DNA of 25,699 nt, from NCBI GenBank assembly GCA_027622795.1, contig JAQBZA010000004.1, forward strand, positions 1 through 25,699, read 5' to 3'. Shown here piece after piece: positions 1 through 8,202 of this stretch (its first letter is position 1; each line of letters opens with the position of its first letter). Source of the DNA: Planctomycetota bacterium (GTDB lineage: Bacteria; Planctomycetota; Planctomycetia; Pirellulales; UBA1268). Both the position numbers and the translations under genes were made by a program. The notes under the pieces are model-generated. The model saw nothing but the letters and a program-made list of their open reading frames with translations. It was not told the origin of the DNA and searched no databases.

Positions 1-331
1 TGAGAATGCCCCGGGCCAATGCCGAACTGCCCGCACCTCCCGCTCCATCGCTGCCCGCACCATCCACCGCACCACTGGAGCCACCGGCGGCCGCGCCCTC
101 GCCCCCAACCACCCGGCTCGCCGGACCAGGGCCAAGATCGACCAGCCGCGCCGAAGTGGGCAGCGTGATCGCCAGCCGGGACTCGGGGCCGGTCAGCGTG
201 CCCGTGATCATCGCCGGCTCGGCCGTGGCCGGCAGGCCACTGGCCCGCACATACACCTCGGCCCGCATGTCGTCGCAGCGACCAAGAATGACGTCGATCC
301 GCGGCTCACTGCCGCCAGGCTCTGCCCTCAT
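1..331 (-). CDS. hypothetical protein, N-terminal part (runs off left edge)
   Basis: This open frame starts at ATG 331-329, which overlaps the TGA (330-328) of the upstream acyl-ACP synthetase in an ATGA arrangement, and it stays open to the window edge. The 110 visible residues begin MRAEPGGSEPRIDVILGR. They continue with a stretch of likely beta strands that includes GTLTGPESRLAITLP, and then a Gly/Ala/Ser-rich, probably disordered linker near residues 75-105. No signal peptide or catalytic motif is visible. The overlap implies translational coupling with the synthetase and a related role. I do not recognise the family, and the rest of the protein lies outside the window. Confidence 0.6.
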   Translation of the reverse strand, partial: MRAEPGGSEPRIDVILGRCDDMRAEVYVRASGLPATAEPAMITGTLTGPESRLAITLPTSARLVDLGPGPASRVVGGEGAAAGGSSGAVDGAGSDGAGGAGSSALARGIL

Positions 332-1947
332 GCTTCCGCCTGCCGCCCGAAACGCTCGCGCGCCAGATCGCCAAGCTGCTTGAGATCGAGCTTGCCCGAC
401 CCGAGCACTGGAATCTCCTCGATCCGGGCGAAGGCATCGGGTCCCGGAATCCACAGGTTTGGCAGGCCGCGGTCGGACAGTCGCCGGCAGAGGGCCCGCG
501 GATCGTCGATGTCGCACACATGAAACACGACCAGCCGCTCTCCCTTCGCCGGATCGGGCACGGCCGACACCACCGCCAGCATCTCGCCGTCGGTAGCGCC
601 AAGCTCCTCGTTGATTGTCTCTTCCAGATTCAGATGGGGCACCATCTCACCGCCGACCTTGGAAAACCGGCTCTCACGGCCGGTGATCGTGATGAAGCCA
701 TCGTGGTCGAGCACGGCGATGTCGCCCGTGCAATACCAGCCGTCATGCACCACCTTGGCCGTGAGATCGGGCCGGTCGAGATAGCCCTGCATCACGTTCG
801 GCCCACCGATCCAGAGGAGGCCCTCCTTGCCGACCGGCAGCTCGTGGCCCGTCTCGCGATCAGTGATGCGGGCCTTGCAGCCGAGGATCGGCTGGCCCAC
901 TGTGCCCTCGCGGGCGTCGACCGGCCGCCCCGGCACATGCCGCGCCGGCGGCACGTTGGCCGCCACCAGCGGCGCAAGCTCCGTGGCGCCGTAGGCCTCG
1001 CTCGGCCGCACGCCAAACTTTTTCTCGAACGCATCCGACACGTCTTTCGTGAGCTTCTCCGCCGCGCCAAACACCGCCTCGAGCGTCGAGAAATCCTCGG
1101 CCGGCGTGCGACGAATGTAGATTCGCAGGAAGGTGGGCGTGGCCATCAGGATCGTGGCGTGATGCTCGCGGGCCAGGCGGCCCACCGTCTGCCCATCGCG
1201 GGGATCGGTGTGATAAACCACCGCCGGCTCGAGCGTGAGCGGCGTCCAGAGCGTGGTGGTGTAGCCGTACGAATGGAAGAAGGGGAGCACGCCGAGGGCG
1301 ACGTCGGCCGCCGAGAGATGGAGCATGTGGTCGATCGCCCGTACATTGGAGCCGACATTCTCCTCGGTGAGCATCACGCCCTTCGGATCGCCCGTGGAGC
1401 CCGACGTGAATATGATTGTGAGCACATCTTTTGCCCGCAGCTGATCGACACCGAGCAGCTTTTCGAGAATCGGCAGCGGGGTGAGCCGCGCCTGCACGAA
1501 GGCGGTGAGCTTCTGGCTCGTGGAGAGCTGCGTGCGGAGCGCCCCCGCATCGAGCAGCTTCTCACCCACGTCAAGCTTCACGCGGGCCAGAAACGCGGGG
1601 CTCGAAATCACGTGCCTGAGCCCGGCCCGCTCGATGCAGACATCGAGGATTCCCTGCGACGTGGTGTAGTTGAGGTTGACGGCCACGCGGCCGGAGAGGG
1701 CCAGGGCCGCATTCACGATCGCGCCGCCGGCCGTCGGCGGCAGCAGCACGCCGACATTTTTTTCCTCCGGCCCCAGCACCTTCTCGAGCACGAGGCGGGC
1801 GGCCAGGATGCGCAGCAGCAGCTCGCGGCCGCTGAGCCGGGTGCCGAGCGAGTCGGCCATCTTGAACCGCCCCCCGGCGGCCCGCAGCTGCCGCAGCATG
1901 CGGCGGGGCAACACAAGCGGTTCATGCGGCATGGAAGTTGTCGACAT
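328..1947 (-). CDS. acyl-ACP/acyl-CoA synthetase, Aas-type AMP-binding enzyme
   Basis: The product is a 539-residue adenylate-forming enzyme that probably activates fatty acids to acyl-AMP and transfers them to ACP or CoA. The P-loop FTSGSTGDPKG begins near residue 180. An acceptor-site YGATELAPL motif, the hinge YCTGDIAVLDHDGFITITGR and a C-terminal catalytic-lysine region GSGKLDLKQL follow. The order GTVGQPILG, GGPNVMQGYL and RFSKVGGEMV resembles the synthetase half of E. coli Aas (2-acylglycerophosphoethanolamine acyltransferase/acyl-ACP synthetase). The membrane acyltransferase half of Aas is absent. ATG 1947 is preferred over GTG 1953 because GGGAG lies five bases before it. The gene is divergent from leuS and overlaps the next minus-strand gene by four bases. 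The substrate, and whether ACP or CoA is the acceptor, cannot be told from sequence. Confidence 0.88.
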   Translation of the reverse strand: MSTTSMPHEPLVLPRRMLRQLRAAGGRFKMADSLGTRLSGRELLLRILAARLVLEKVLGPEEKNVGVLLPPTAGGAIVNAALALSGRVAVNLNYTTSQGILDVCIERAGLRHVISSPAFLARVKLDVGEKLLDAGALRTQLSTSQKLTAFVQARLTPLPILEKLLGVDQLRAKDVLTIIFTSGSTGDPKGVMLTEENVGSNVRAIDHMLHLSAADVALGVLPFFHSYGYTTTLWTPLTLEPAVVYHTDPRDGQTVGRLAREHHATILMATPTFLRIYIRRTPAEDFSTLEAVFGAAEKLTKDVSDAFEKKFGVRPSEAYGATELAPLVAANVPPARHVPGRPVDAREGTVGQPILGCKARITDRETGHELPVGKEGLLWIGGPNVMQGYLDRPDLTAKVVHDGWYCTGDIAVLDHDGFITITGRESRFSKVGGEMVPHLNLEETINEELGATDGEMLAVVSAVPDPAKGERLVVFHVCDIDDPRALCRRLSDRGLPNLWIPGPDAFARIEEIPVLGSGKLDLKQLGDLARERFGRQAEA

Positions 1948-1975
1948 CGTCACTCCCGGAGCGGGGTGGATCGCG

Positions 1976-2003
1976 TTGCCCGTTGAGGCCCAACCATTAG
2001 AAT
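1976..2003 (+). promoter_or_regulatory. candidate sigma70-like promoter of leuS
   Basis: TTGCCC at 1976-1981 and TAGAAT at 1998-2003 are separated by 16 bases, about 90 bases before the leuS start. The -10 matches TATAAT at five of six positions and the -35 matches TTGACA at four of six. A short palindrome, TGAAC-A-GTTCA at 2062-2072, sits between this box and the start codon and could be an operator, although no clear Shine-Dalgarno precedes leuS. The call rests on consensus matching alone. Confidence 0.35.
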
Positions 2004-2094
2004 CGGGCCGCGCCCAACGTGGATCGCCGCGTCGCCTCATTAGAGCCGGGCTCCCCCGGACTGAACAGTTCACCGCCCCCCCTCGGACCGCCGC

Positions 2095-4890
2095 ATGCCC
2101 CGCTATCAGCCCGCCCAGATCGAGCCCAAATGGCAGACCTGGTGGGATCACCACAACACGTTCGCCACGCCCCGGCTGCCGGTCGATCGCAAGACCTACG
2201 TGCTCGACATGTTTCCCTACCCCAGCGGCGACGGCCTCCACGTGGGCCACCCCGAGGGCTACACCGCCACCGACATCGTGGCCCGCTTCGAGCGGATGCG
2301 GGGCACGACCGTGATGCACCCGATGGGCTTCGACGCCTTCGGCCTCCCCGCCGAGGAGCACGCCATCCGCACCGGCACGCCGCCCCGCGAGAGCACCAAT
2401 CGCAACATCGCCACCTTCCGCCGCCAGCTGAAGATGCTCGGCTTTAGTTACGACTGGGGCCGAGAGGTCGCCACCACCGACCCCGACTACGTCCGCTGGA
2501 CGCAGTGGATCTTCCTCGAGCTCTTCGACACCTGGTTTGACACGGCGCAGCAGAAGGGCCGGCCGATCGCCGAGCTGCCGATTCCTCCCGACGTGGCCGC
2601 CGCCGGGGAGGCCGCCATCGCCGCCTACCGCGACGAGCATCGCCTCGCCTACCAGTCGGAGGCGCCGGTGAACTGGTGCCCGGCCCTCGGCACGGTGCTC
2701 GCCAACGAGGAGGTGATCGGCGGCGTGAGCGAACGCGGTGGCCACCCCGTGGTGCGGCTGCCGCTGCGACAGTGGATGCTGCGAATCACCGCCTACGCCG
2801 ACCGGCTCGAAAAGGAACTCGAACACCTTGACTGGCCGGCCAGCATCAAGAAGCTGCAATGCGATTGGATCGGCCGCAGCACCGGCGCGGAGGTGGACTT
2901 CTTCATTCCACCGGCCGGCGACAACAGCGCAAAGGCCTTCGAAGCCTGGAAGCAGGCCCGCGGGAAGGCAGGCTTCCCGGCGAAACCCGGCAGCGACGTG
3001 CTGCGGATCTACACCACGCGGCCCGACACGCTCTACGGCGTCACCTATATGGTGATCGCCCCGGAGCACCCGCTTCGCGACGCCCTCACCACGCCGGGGC
3101 AACGGGCCGCGATCGAAGCCTACTGCGAGGCCGCCGCCCGGAAGAGCGACCTCGATCGCACCGATCTCGCCCGCGAGAAGACCGGCGTCTTCACCGGGTC
3201 GCACCTGATCCACCCGCTCACCGGCCAGCCTGTGCCGGTGTGGGTGGCCGATTATGTGCTCGCCACCTACGGCACCGGCGCCATCATGGCCGTGCCCGCT
3301 CACGACGACCGCGACCACGAGTTTGCGAAGACGTTTGGGATCGACGTGGTTACGGTGGTGGAGCCGCCTGCCGGCACCGCGCTCGAGGCCGGCGAACTCT
3401 TCACCGGCCACGGCACCGCGATCGCCTCCGGCCCCTACACCGGCCTCGACACGCCCGCCTTCATCGACCGCGTGGGCCGCGATCTCGAGCAGGCCGGCCT
3501 CGGGTGCCCTGCCGTCAACTACAAGCTCCGCGACTGGCTCTTCAGCCGGCAGCGGTTTTGGGGCGAGCCCTTCCCGATCCTCCACGAGCTCGACGCCGCC
3601 GGCAATCCGACCGGCGCGATCCGCGGGGTGGCGGCGAGCGACCTGCCTGTGCCGCTCCCCGACCTCACCGACTTCAAGCCCGGCGACACGCCCGACCCGC
3701 CCCTCTCCCGCGCCCCTGCCGACTGGCTCTTCGTGGAGCTCGACGGCAAACGCTACCGCCGCGAGACCAACACCATGCCGCAGTGGGCCGGCTCCTGCTG
3801 GTATTACCTGCGGTTTCTCGATCCGAAAAATACCAGCCGCTTCATCGACCCCGAGGTCGAGAAGGCCTGGATGCCCGTCGATCTCTATGTGGGCGGCGCC
3901 GAGCATGCCGTGCTCCATCTGCTCTACAGCCGCTTCTGGCACAAGGTGCTTTTCGACCGCGGCCATGTGTCGCACCCCGAGCCGTTTGGCAAGCTCGTGA
4001 ACCAGGGGATGATCCTCGGCGAGGTGGAATTCACCGGCTACCGCAGCGTAAAGGGGGGCTGGGTGTCGGCCACCGCCCGCGGGCCCGATGACGCGCCGAT
4101 GAAGGTGGCCGCCGAACACGTGGAGAAACAGGGAGAGCATTTCGTGCTCCGCGATGCCCCGCAGATCCGCGTGGAGAGCCGGGCCTACAAGATGTCGAAG
4201 AGCCGCGGCAACGTGGTGAACCCCGACCAGGTGGTCCGCGACTTCGGCGCCGACTCGCTGCGGCTCTACGAGATGTTTATGGGGCCGCTGGAGGCGACGA
4301 AGCCCTGGAGCACGACCGGCGTGGGGGGCGTCCGCGGCTTCCTCGACCGCTGCTGGCGGCTCGTGGTCGATGAGCGGGCCGATGCGATCACGCTCGCCCC
4401 GCAGGTGTGCGACGATGCCCCGTCTGATGAGCAGCTTCGCGAACTGCATCGCACGATCGACAAGGTGACGAAAGACATCGAGAGCCTCTCCTTCAACACC
4501 GCGATCGCGAAGATGATGGAGTTTGTGAATTTCGCGACGCCGCTGGAGCGACGGCCGCGGGCAATTCTCGAGCCGTTTGTGACGATCCTCACGCCATTTG
4601 CACCGCACCTCGCCGAGGAACTCTGGGAGATTCTCGGCCGGCCGGCGCCGGTGTCGCTGGCGGCCTGGCCCACGGTGGAGGAGAAGTGGCTCAAGGACGA
4701 TACGGTGGAGATTCCCGTGCAGGTGCAGGGCAAGCTCCGCGGGCGGGTGACCGTGGCGGCCGACGCCGATGCGGCCGCGATCGAGGCCGCTGCTGTGGCC
4801 GATCCAAAGATCGCCGAGTTGCTGGCCGGCAAAACGATCGTGAAGGTGGTGGCCGTGCCCGGCCGCATGGTGAATTTTGTCGTCAGATAG
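2095..4890 (+). CDS. leuS: leucyl-tRNA synthetase
   Basis: LeuRS is the cytoplasmic class I aminoacyl-tRNA synthetase that charges tRNA-Leu with leucine. At 931 residues it is somewhat longer than the roughly 860-residue E. coli enzyme. The HIGH-type signature is HVGH at residues 49-52, within YPSGDGLHVGHPEG. The CP1 editing domain shows the threonine-rich TTRPDTLYG from residue 307 and HDDRD at 403-407, whose last Asp corresponds to the conserved editing-site residue. The zinc/leucine-specific region follows CWYYLRF. The second catalytic signature KMSKS is at 699-703, and an anticodon-binding helical domain and a small C-terminal domain complete the protein. No strong Shine-Dalgarno precedes ATG 2095, but the start fits the family N-terminus (YQPAQIEPKWQTWW). 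It is transcribed alone and converges on the oxidoreductase gene with only 11 bases between stops. Confidence 0.98.
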   Translation: MPRYQPAQIEPKWQTWWDHHNTFATPRLPVDRKTYVLDMFPYPSGDGLHVGHPEGYTATDIVARFERMRGTTVMHPMGFDAFGLPAEEHAIRTGTPPRESTNRNIATFRRQLKMLGFSYDWGREVATTDPDYVRWTQWIFLELFDTWFDTAQQKGRPIAELPIPPDVAAAGEAAIAAYRDEHRLAYQSEAPVNWCPALGTVLANEEVIGGVSERGGHPVVRLPLRQWMLRITAYADRLEKELEHLDWPASIKKLQCDWIGRSTGAEVDFFIPPAGDNSAKAFEAWKQARGKAGFPAKPGSDVLRIYTTRPDTLYGVTYMVIAPEHPLRDALTTPGQRAAIEAYCEAAARKSDLDRTDLAREKTGVFTGSHLIHPLTGQPVPVWVADYVLATYGTGAIMAVPAHDDRDHEFAKTFGIDVVTVVEPPAGTALEAGELFTGHGTAIASGPYTGLDTPAFIDRVGRDLEQAGLGCPAVNYKLRDWLFSRQRFWGEPFPILHELDAAGNPTGAIRGVAASDLPVPLPDLTDFKPGDTPDPPLSRAPADWLFVELDGKRYRRETNTMPQWAGSCWYYLRFLDPKNTSRFIDPEVEKAWMPVDLYVGGAEHAVLHLLYSRFWHKVLFDRGHVSHPEPFGKLVNQGMILGEVEFTGYRSVKGGWVSATARGPDDAPMKVAAEHVEKQGEHFVLRDAPQIRVESRAYKMSKSRGNVVNPDQVVRDFGADSLRLYEMFMGPLEATKPWSTTGVGGVRGFLDRCWRLVVDERADAITLAPQVCDDAPSDEQLRELHRTIDKVTKDIESLSFNTAIAKMMEFVNFATPLERRPRAILEPFVTILTPFAPHLAEELWEILGRPAPVSLAAWPTVEEKWLKDDTVEIPVQVQGKLRGRVTVAADADAAAIEAAAVADPKIAELLAGKTIVKVVAVPGRMVNFVVR

Positions 4891-4901
4891 CCAGACACCA
4901 A

Positions 4902-5969
4902 TCAGCGGCTGTTGATCATGGCGGCCACCTTTTCAGCAGCCTGCGCTTCAGCCTTTTCCATGACCTCGGCAAGGGTCACCGGCGCACCGTCGCGACGGCG
5001 GCTCTCGTCAGCGGCCTCCATGAAGGCAAACAATTCGATTGTCTCAGCCGCTGTGACGGGAGATCGACCGGTCTGGAAGAACCGGACGATCTCGACGACG
5101 AGCGGACGATATCCATCGAATCCTCCGGCAGGAGCAATACCGGTGCTGCCGAATGCCATCCCTCCATACCCGGTCTTGCCACGACGGATGCCCCGGAAGG
5201 TGCCGATTCGACCACCATTCCACACGCCGGTCACCAGGTCGAGGCCGTCGCTGTGGGCCCGCGTGACCCGCTCGCAGCCGGTGCCCATGATCGTGTAGAG
5301 AGCCTCGCAGCCATGAATGCCGTACCACGCAAGGTCCATATGTGTGGGCTCGAGCGAACAGGGCGAGTAGGTACTGCCGCCGATCACCTCGCCAACGGAG
5401 CCTTTCCGCACGGCCTGCGTCGCCTCACCATACCGGAGGCTTGATGCCGAGAAGACGGGGGCGGCATGGTGCTCCGCCAACCGCAGGATCGCGATGGCGT
5501 CGGCCAAGGAAGCTGCCAACGGCTTATCGATGAACAGCGGCTTGCCGGTGGCCAGTACCGGTGCGGCTTGCTCGAGATGCACCCGCCCATCATTGGATTC
5601 CAAGAGGACGGCGTCGACCTTCGTCAGCAGGGCATCGAGCGAATCCACGATCTCGACATCGGCAGCCTGCATGGCCTTGGTGTATTCGGGAACACGTGAG
5701 GTACTCGAGGGAATGTCGCGACTGCCGCGTGGAGAGGCCGCCACCACCCGGCAGCCGGGCACATGGGCATCTGCCGCGGTATCGTTAAGCAATTTTGTGA
5801 ACGCCACTGCGTGCGAGGTGTCGAGACCGATGACACCCACGCGAATCAGCCGATCCTCAGCGGGTGCCAGGCCTGCCAGTCCGACTACCAGGACCACCGC
5901 GACCATGTGCGCCCCCCATGCTTGCAGCGCAGCTTTGTCATCCGTGGGTTTCCAACTCGTCATCATCAT
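4902..5969 (-). CDS. signal-bearing Gfo/Idh/MocA-family oxidoreductase
   Basis: This is a 355-residue NAD(P)-dependent oxidoreductase-like protein. An N-terminal hydrophobic segment (HMVAVVLVVGLAGLAPA, about residues 21-37) looks like a signal peptide, which implies export. The Rossmann strand RVGVIGLDTSH follows at about 43-53, where GLDTSH replaces the usual GxGxxG. The EKP motif that carries the catalytic-site lysine in this family appears as DKP at 148-150 (FIDKPLAAS). The C-terminal half has the expected alpha/beta domain. The start is ambiguous. A GAGGG-type ribosome binding site precedes the ATG triplet at 5969-5961, while an upstream ATG at 6029 overlaps the stop of the preceding FAD-oxidoreductase gene in an ATGA arrangement and would add 20 residues. 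The two genes almost certainly form an operon. The substrate is unknown, though sugars or polyols are typical for the family. Confidence 0.85.
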   Translation of the reverse strand: MMMTSWKPTDDKAALQAWGAHMVAVVLVVGLAGLAPAEDRLIRVGVIGLDTSHAVAFTKLLNDTAADAHVPGCRVVAASPRGSRDIPSSTSRVPEYTKAMQAADVEIVDSLDALLTKVDAVLLESNDGRVHLEQAAPVLATGKPLFIDKPLAASLADAIAILRLAEHHAAPVFSASSLRYGEATQAVRKGSVGEVIGGSTYSPCSLEPTHMDLAWYGIHGCEALYTIMGTGCERVTRAHSDGLDLVTGVWNGGRIGTFRGIRRGKTGYGGMAFGSTGIAPAGGFDGYRPLVVEIVRFFQTGRSPVTAAETIELFAFMEAADESRRRDGAPVTLAEVMEKAEAQAAEKVAAMINSR

Positions 5970-6025
5970 GACCCTCACTTTTCTACCGAGACTGTCACAA
6001 GAACGCTCCGGACGCCTCGCCGGAA

Positions 6026-8092
6026 TCATTCGGCAGCGACAGGCACTATGTGGACGGCATCGACGATCACATGGCCGTCGGTATCCGCATTCGAGATAAC
6101 CACAACCACCGCGTTCCCCTCTGCGAGGTCGAATTGACCAAGCGAATGCCAGCCCTCCTGCGTCGGGCCCGAGCGCTGGTTGACCATGAGCGGGTGGCGG
6201 TGCGTGCCGATCTCGAGCGTGACCGGTACGTTGGTGGCCCGATTTGGCCCGGGACTGGCGATCATTCGGATCTCATAGCGGCCTGCCTTCGGCACCCGGG
6301 CGCCATAGCGGGCCGAACATTCTCCCTTCGACGTGTCGGCATCGTGACGGTATCCATCCGCCACGAAGGGGGCGATCGCAGAACTTGATTGCCATGCTCC
6401 CGTGAACGTCGCGGCACCATCATCAATCACGATCCCGGGCAACTCCCGTGGATCAAGTCCAACCGGCGACCGAGGGCCGGTCCACTCGAGCAGCTGACCA
6501 TCGGCCAGCAATCGCGCCTGAAGCTGTTGGTATTCGATCTGCTGGATCGATCTGCCGTCGTCGATCGCGATGGCTGCCGCTGTCGCGGCCGACTGGCCCA
6601 GCACCATGAAGACGGGCTCCATGCGGATGGAACCATACGCGATGTGCGACGCACTTAAAGCCACGGGCACGAGCAGATTCGTTGCGTGCGCAGCCTGCGG
6701 CACGATCGCCCCATAGTCAATGGGGTAGGGATCAACCCGCACCTGGACATCGCCTTCATTCCGCACCTTTCCATCGACGTCGACATGGCGTTGCACGTTG
6801 TGCGAATCCATGTTGTAGGCGGCCATGCCGACCGGGCGGGGGGCGACACGGCGCCCCTGGCAGTCGTGTTGCGTCATCACATAGTCACCGATCATCCGCC
6901 GCGCCTCGCGGACATAGAGTTGCTCTTGCCAGCCATTTCCTTCAACGAATTCGTCGCGACACATGCCCCAGCGGGACACTTCCTTTCGCACTGCCTCGGG
7001 AACCCGCGGATGGTTGGCCAAGGTCCACATCAGCCCTTGCTGGTAGAGCCGGTGGTGGGCAACGATCCGCTCTCGCTCCGCGTAGGTCGCCTCCGGATAC
7101 GCGTAGTTTTGACCGATGAAATCGGTGGAAAAACCACGATTGTTGTTGGTGTCGGTCTTGCGGTTGGGCATCGGACCGGGAAGCCACGGCACCGTCGCCT
7201 CGCCCGCCTCGAAATTCCGCAACAGCAGTTCGTACCACAGTTCGTCGTAGCCTGACGGCTTGATGAAGGGAATCCGGTTTTCCGGATGGTCGGTCAGGCA
7301 CATGCGAAAGCAGTAGGCCTGAACACGGTGATCTCCCAGCGCCTCGGCGCCCGGCCCTGTAGGATCGATGAAGGGGAGGAGACCACTGGAGGAATCACCG
7401 GGCCGCACGTAGGGGTCGACACCGGGGGCGAACTGATGGTGTTTTGCCTGCGCGGTTTGGACGCCGTTGAGGCTCTCTTCGTAATGTGCCCCAGACTCAC
7501 GGCCCACATGGAAGGGAACGCCAGCGGCCGCCATCAGATCACCCTCATAGGTCGCATCGATGAACATGCGCCCGAGGAACGCTCTCCCCGACTCCATCAC
7601 GATTGATTCGACTTGAGCCCCCTGCTTCCGAACGCCCGTCATCCGATCAAGCCGCTCACGATACACGATCTCGACACCTGCATCGGCCGCCATGCGTTCG
7701 AGGACCGTGAGCGCCGCCGACGGTTCGAACGTCCACATGACATCCTCGGTTGCGCCGGTCCGTGACTGACCGCCCGAGCGATACTCATCCCGCCGCTGCC
7801 ACTTCCACGCCGATGGCGACTCGTAGTGCTGGCGGATCCCGCGGTAGAACTCTCTGGCCAGCCCCCCGATGACGGATTTGTTGCCGATGTCGGTCTGGCC
7901 GAGGCCGCCTGTGGTGAGCCCGCCAATACGGCCGGTTGGTTCGATGACCACAACCGACTTTCCCATCCGCCGAGCCTGCACGGCTGCGACAATGCCGCTT
8001 GCCGTGCCGCCGTAGACGACGACATCCACAGTCGCAGCCCTCATCTCAGCTGCCGTGACCGCAAGCACGACGACCCACACAAGCCAGCGCAT
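6026..8092 (-). CDS. secreted FAD-dependent oxidoreductase with xanthan-lyase/golvesin-like C-terminal domain
   Basis: The product is a 688-residue exported flavoprotein. A signal peptide (MRWLVWVVVLAVTAAEMRAA) is followed directly by a dinucleotide-binding fold, VDVVVYGGTASGIVAA, at about residues 22-37, and then EPTGRIGGLTTGGLGQTD, typical of the FAD_oxidored family. MFIDATYEGDLMAAAGV is a further family motif near residue 178. From about residue 553 to the end a separate beta-rich domain (VIDDGAATFTGAW, GRYEIRMIASPGPNRA, VIVDAVHIVP) resembles the golvesin/xanthan-lyase carbohydrate-binding-like domain. ATG 8092 is chosen because GAGGAGG lies six bases before it, and this start gives a clean signal peptide. 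It is the first gene of an operon with the downstream Gfo/Idh/MocA gene and is divergent from glgC. A role in polysaccharide or glycoside oxidation is plausible but is inference. Confidence 0.87.
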   Translation of the reverse strand: MRWLVWVVVLAVTAAEMRAATVDVVVYGGTASGIVAAVQARRMGKSVVVIEPTGRIGGLTTGGLGQTDIGNKSVIGGLAREFYRGIRQHYESPSAWKWQRRDEYRSGGQSRTGATEDVMWTFEPSAALTVLERMAADAGVEIVYRERLDRMTGVRKQGAQVESIVMESGRAFLGRMFIDATYEGDLMAAAGVPFHVGRESGAHYEESLNGVQTAQAKHHQFAPGVDPYVRPGDSSSGLLPFIDPTGPGAEALGDHRVQAYCFRMCLTDHPENRIPFIKPSGYDELWYELLLRNFEAGEATVPWLPGPMPNRKTDTNNNRGFSTDFIGQNYAYPEATYAERERIVAHHRLYQQGLMWTLANHPRVPEAVRKEVSRWGMCRDEFVEGNGWQEQLYVREARRMIGDYVMTQHDCQGRRVAPRPVGMAAYNMDSHNVQRHVDVDGKVRNEGDVQVRVDPYPIDYGAIVPQAAHATNLLVPVALSASHIAYGSIRMEPVFMVLGQSAATAAAIAIDDGRSIQQIEYQQLQARLLADGQLLEWTGPRSPVGLDPRELPGIVIDDGAATFTGAWQSSSAIAPFVADGYRHDADTSKGECSARYGARVPKAGRYEIRMIASPGPNRATNVPVTLEIGTHRHPLMVNQRSGPTQEGWHSLGQFDLAEGNAVVVVISNADTDGHVIVDAVHIVPVAAE

Positions 8093-8202
8093 CAACGCCT
8101 CCTCAAAATACCTTCCGGGAGAACATACCATTTTCCCGGCCGCCAAGATTCACTACGATACCGGGCTCGGCGGTCACCGTGGGCCTTTCTGAGGATGGTT
8201 TC
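8093..8202. promoter_or_regulatory. divergent intergenic region between FAD oxidoreductase and glgC
   Basis: These 110 bases must carry the promoters of both divergent genes. The strong ribosome binding sites GAGGAGG (minus strand, about 8096-8102) and GAGGA (plus strand, 8191-8195) are visible. CCGGGA at 8115-8120 and TCCCGG at 8134-8139 form a 6-base inverted repeat just upstream of the FAD-oxidoreductase ribosome binding site. I see no convincing -35/-10 pair on either strand. Confidence 0.35.

Noticed and set aside
6..383. 125-codon plus-strand open frame at the left edge.
   Set aside because: It is Pro/Ala-rich and opposite the minus-strand partial gene that is coupled to the synthetase by an ATGA overlap.
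520..1986. 488-codon plus-strand open frame opposite the acyl-ACP synthetase.
   Set aside because: It is a shadow of the minus-strand gene. The translation is Arg/His-rich and has no recognisable motif.
2859..4091. 410-codon plus-strand open frame inside leuS.
   Set aside because: It is an alternative frame of leuS with Arg/His-rich translation and no domains.
1948..4608. Very long minus-strand open frame continuing the acyl-ACP synthetase frame through leuS (1426 codons in all).
   Set aside because: The part beyond 1947 is antisense to leuS, which has all LeuRS motifs. Its translation is His/Gly/Arg-rich without domains, as expected from GC-rich codon bias. A ribosome-binding-site-supported ATG at 1947 gives the normal synthetase N-terminus.
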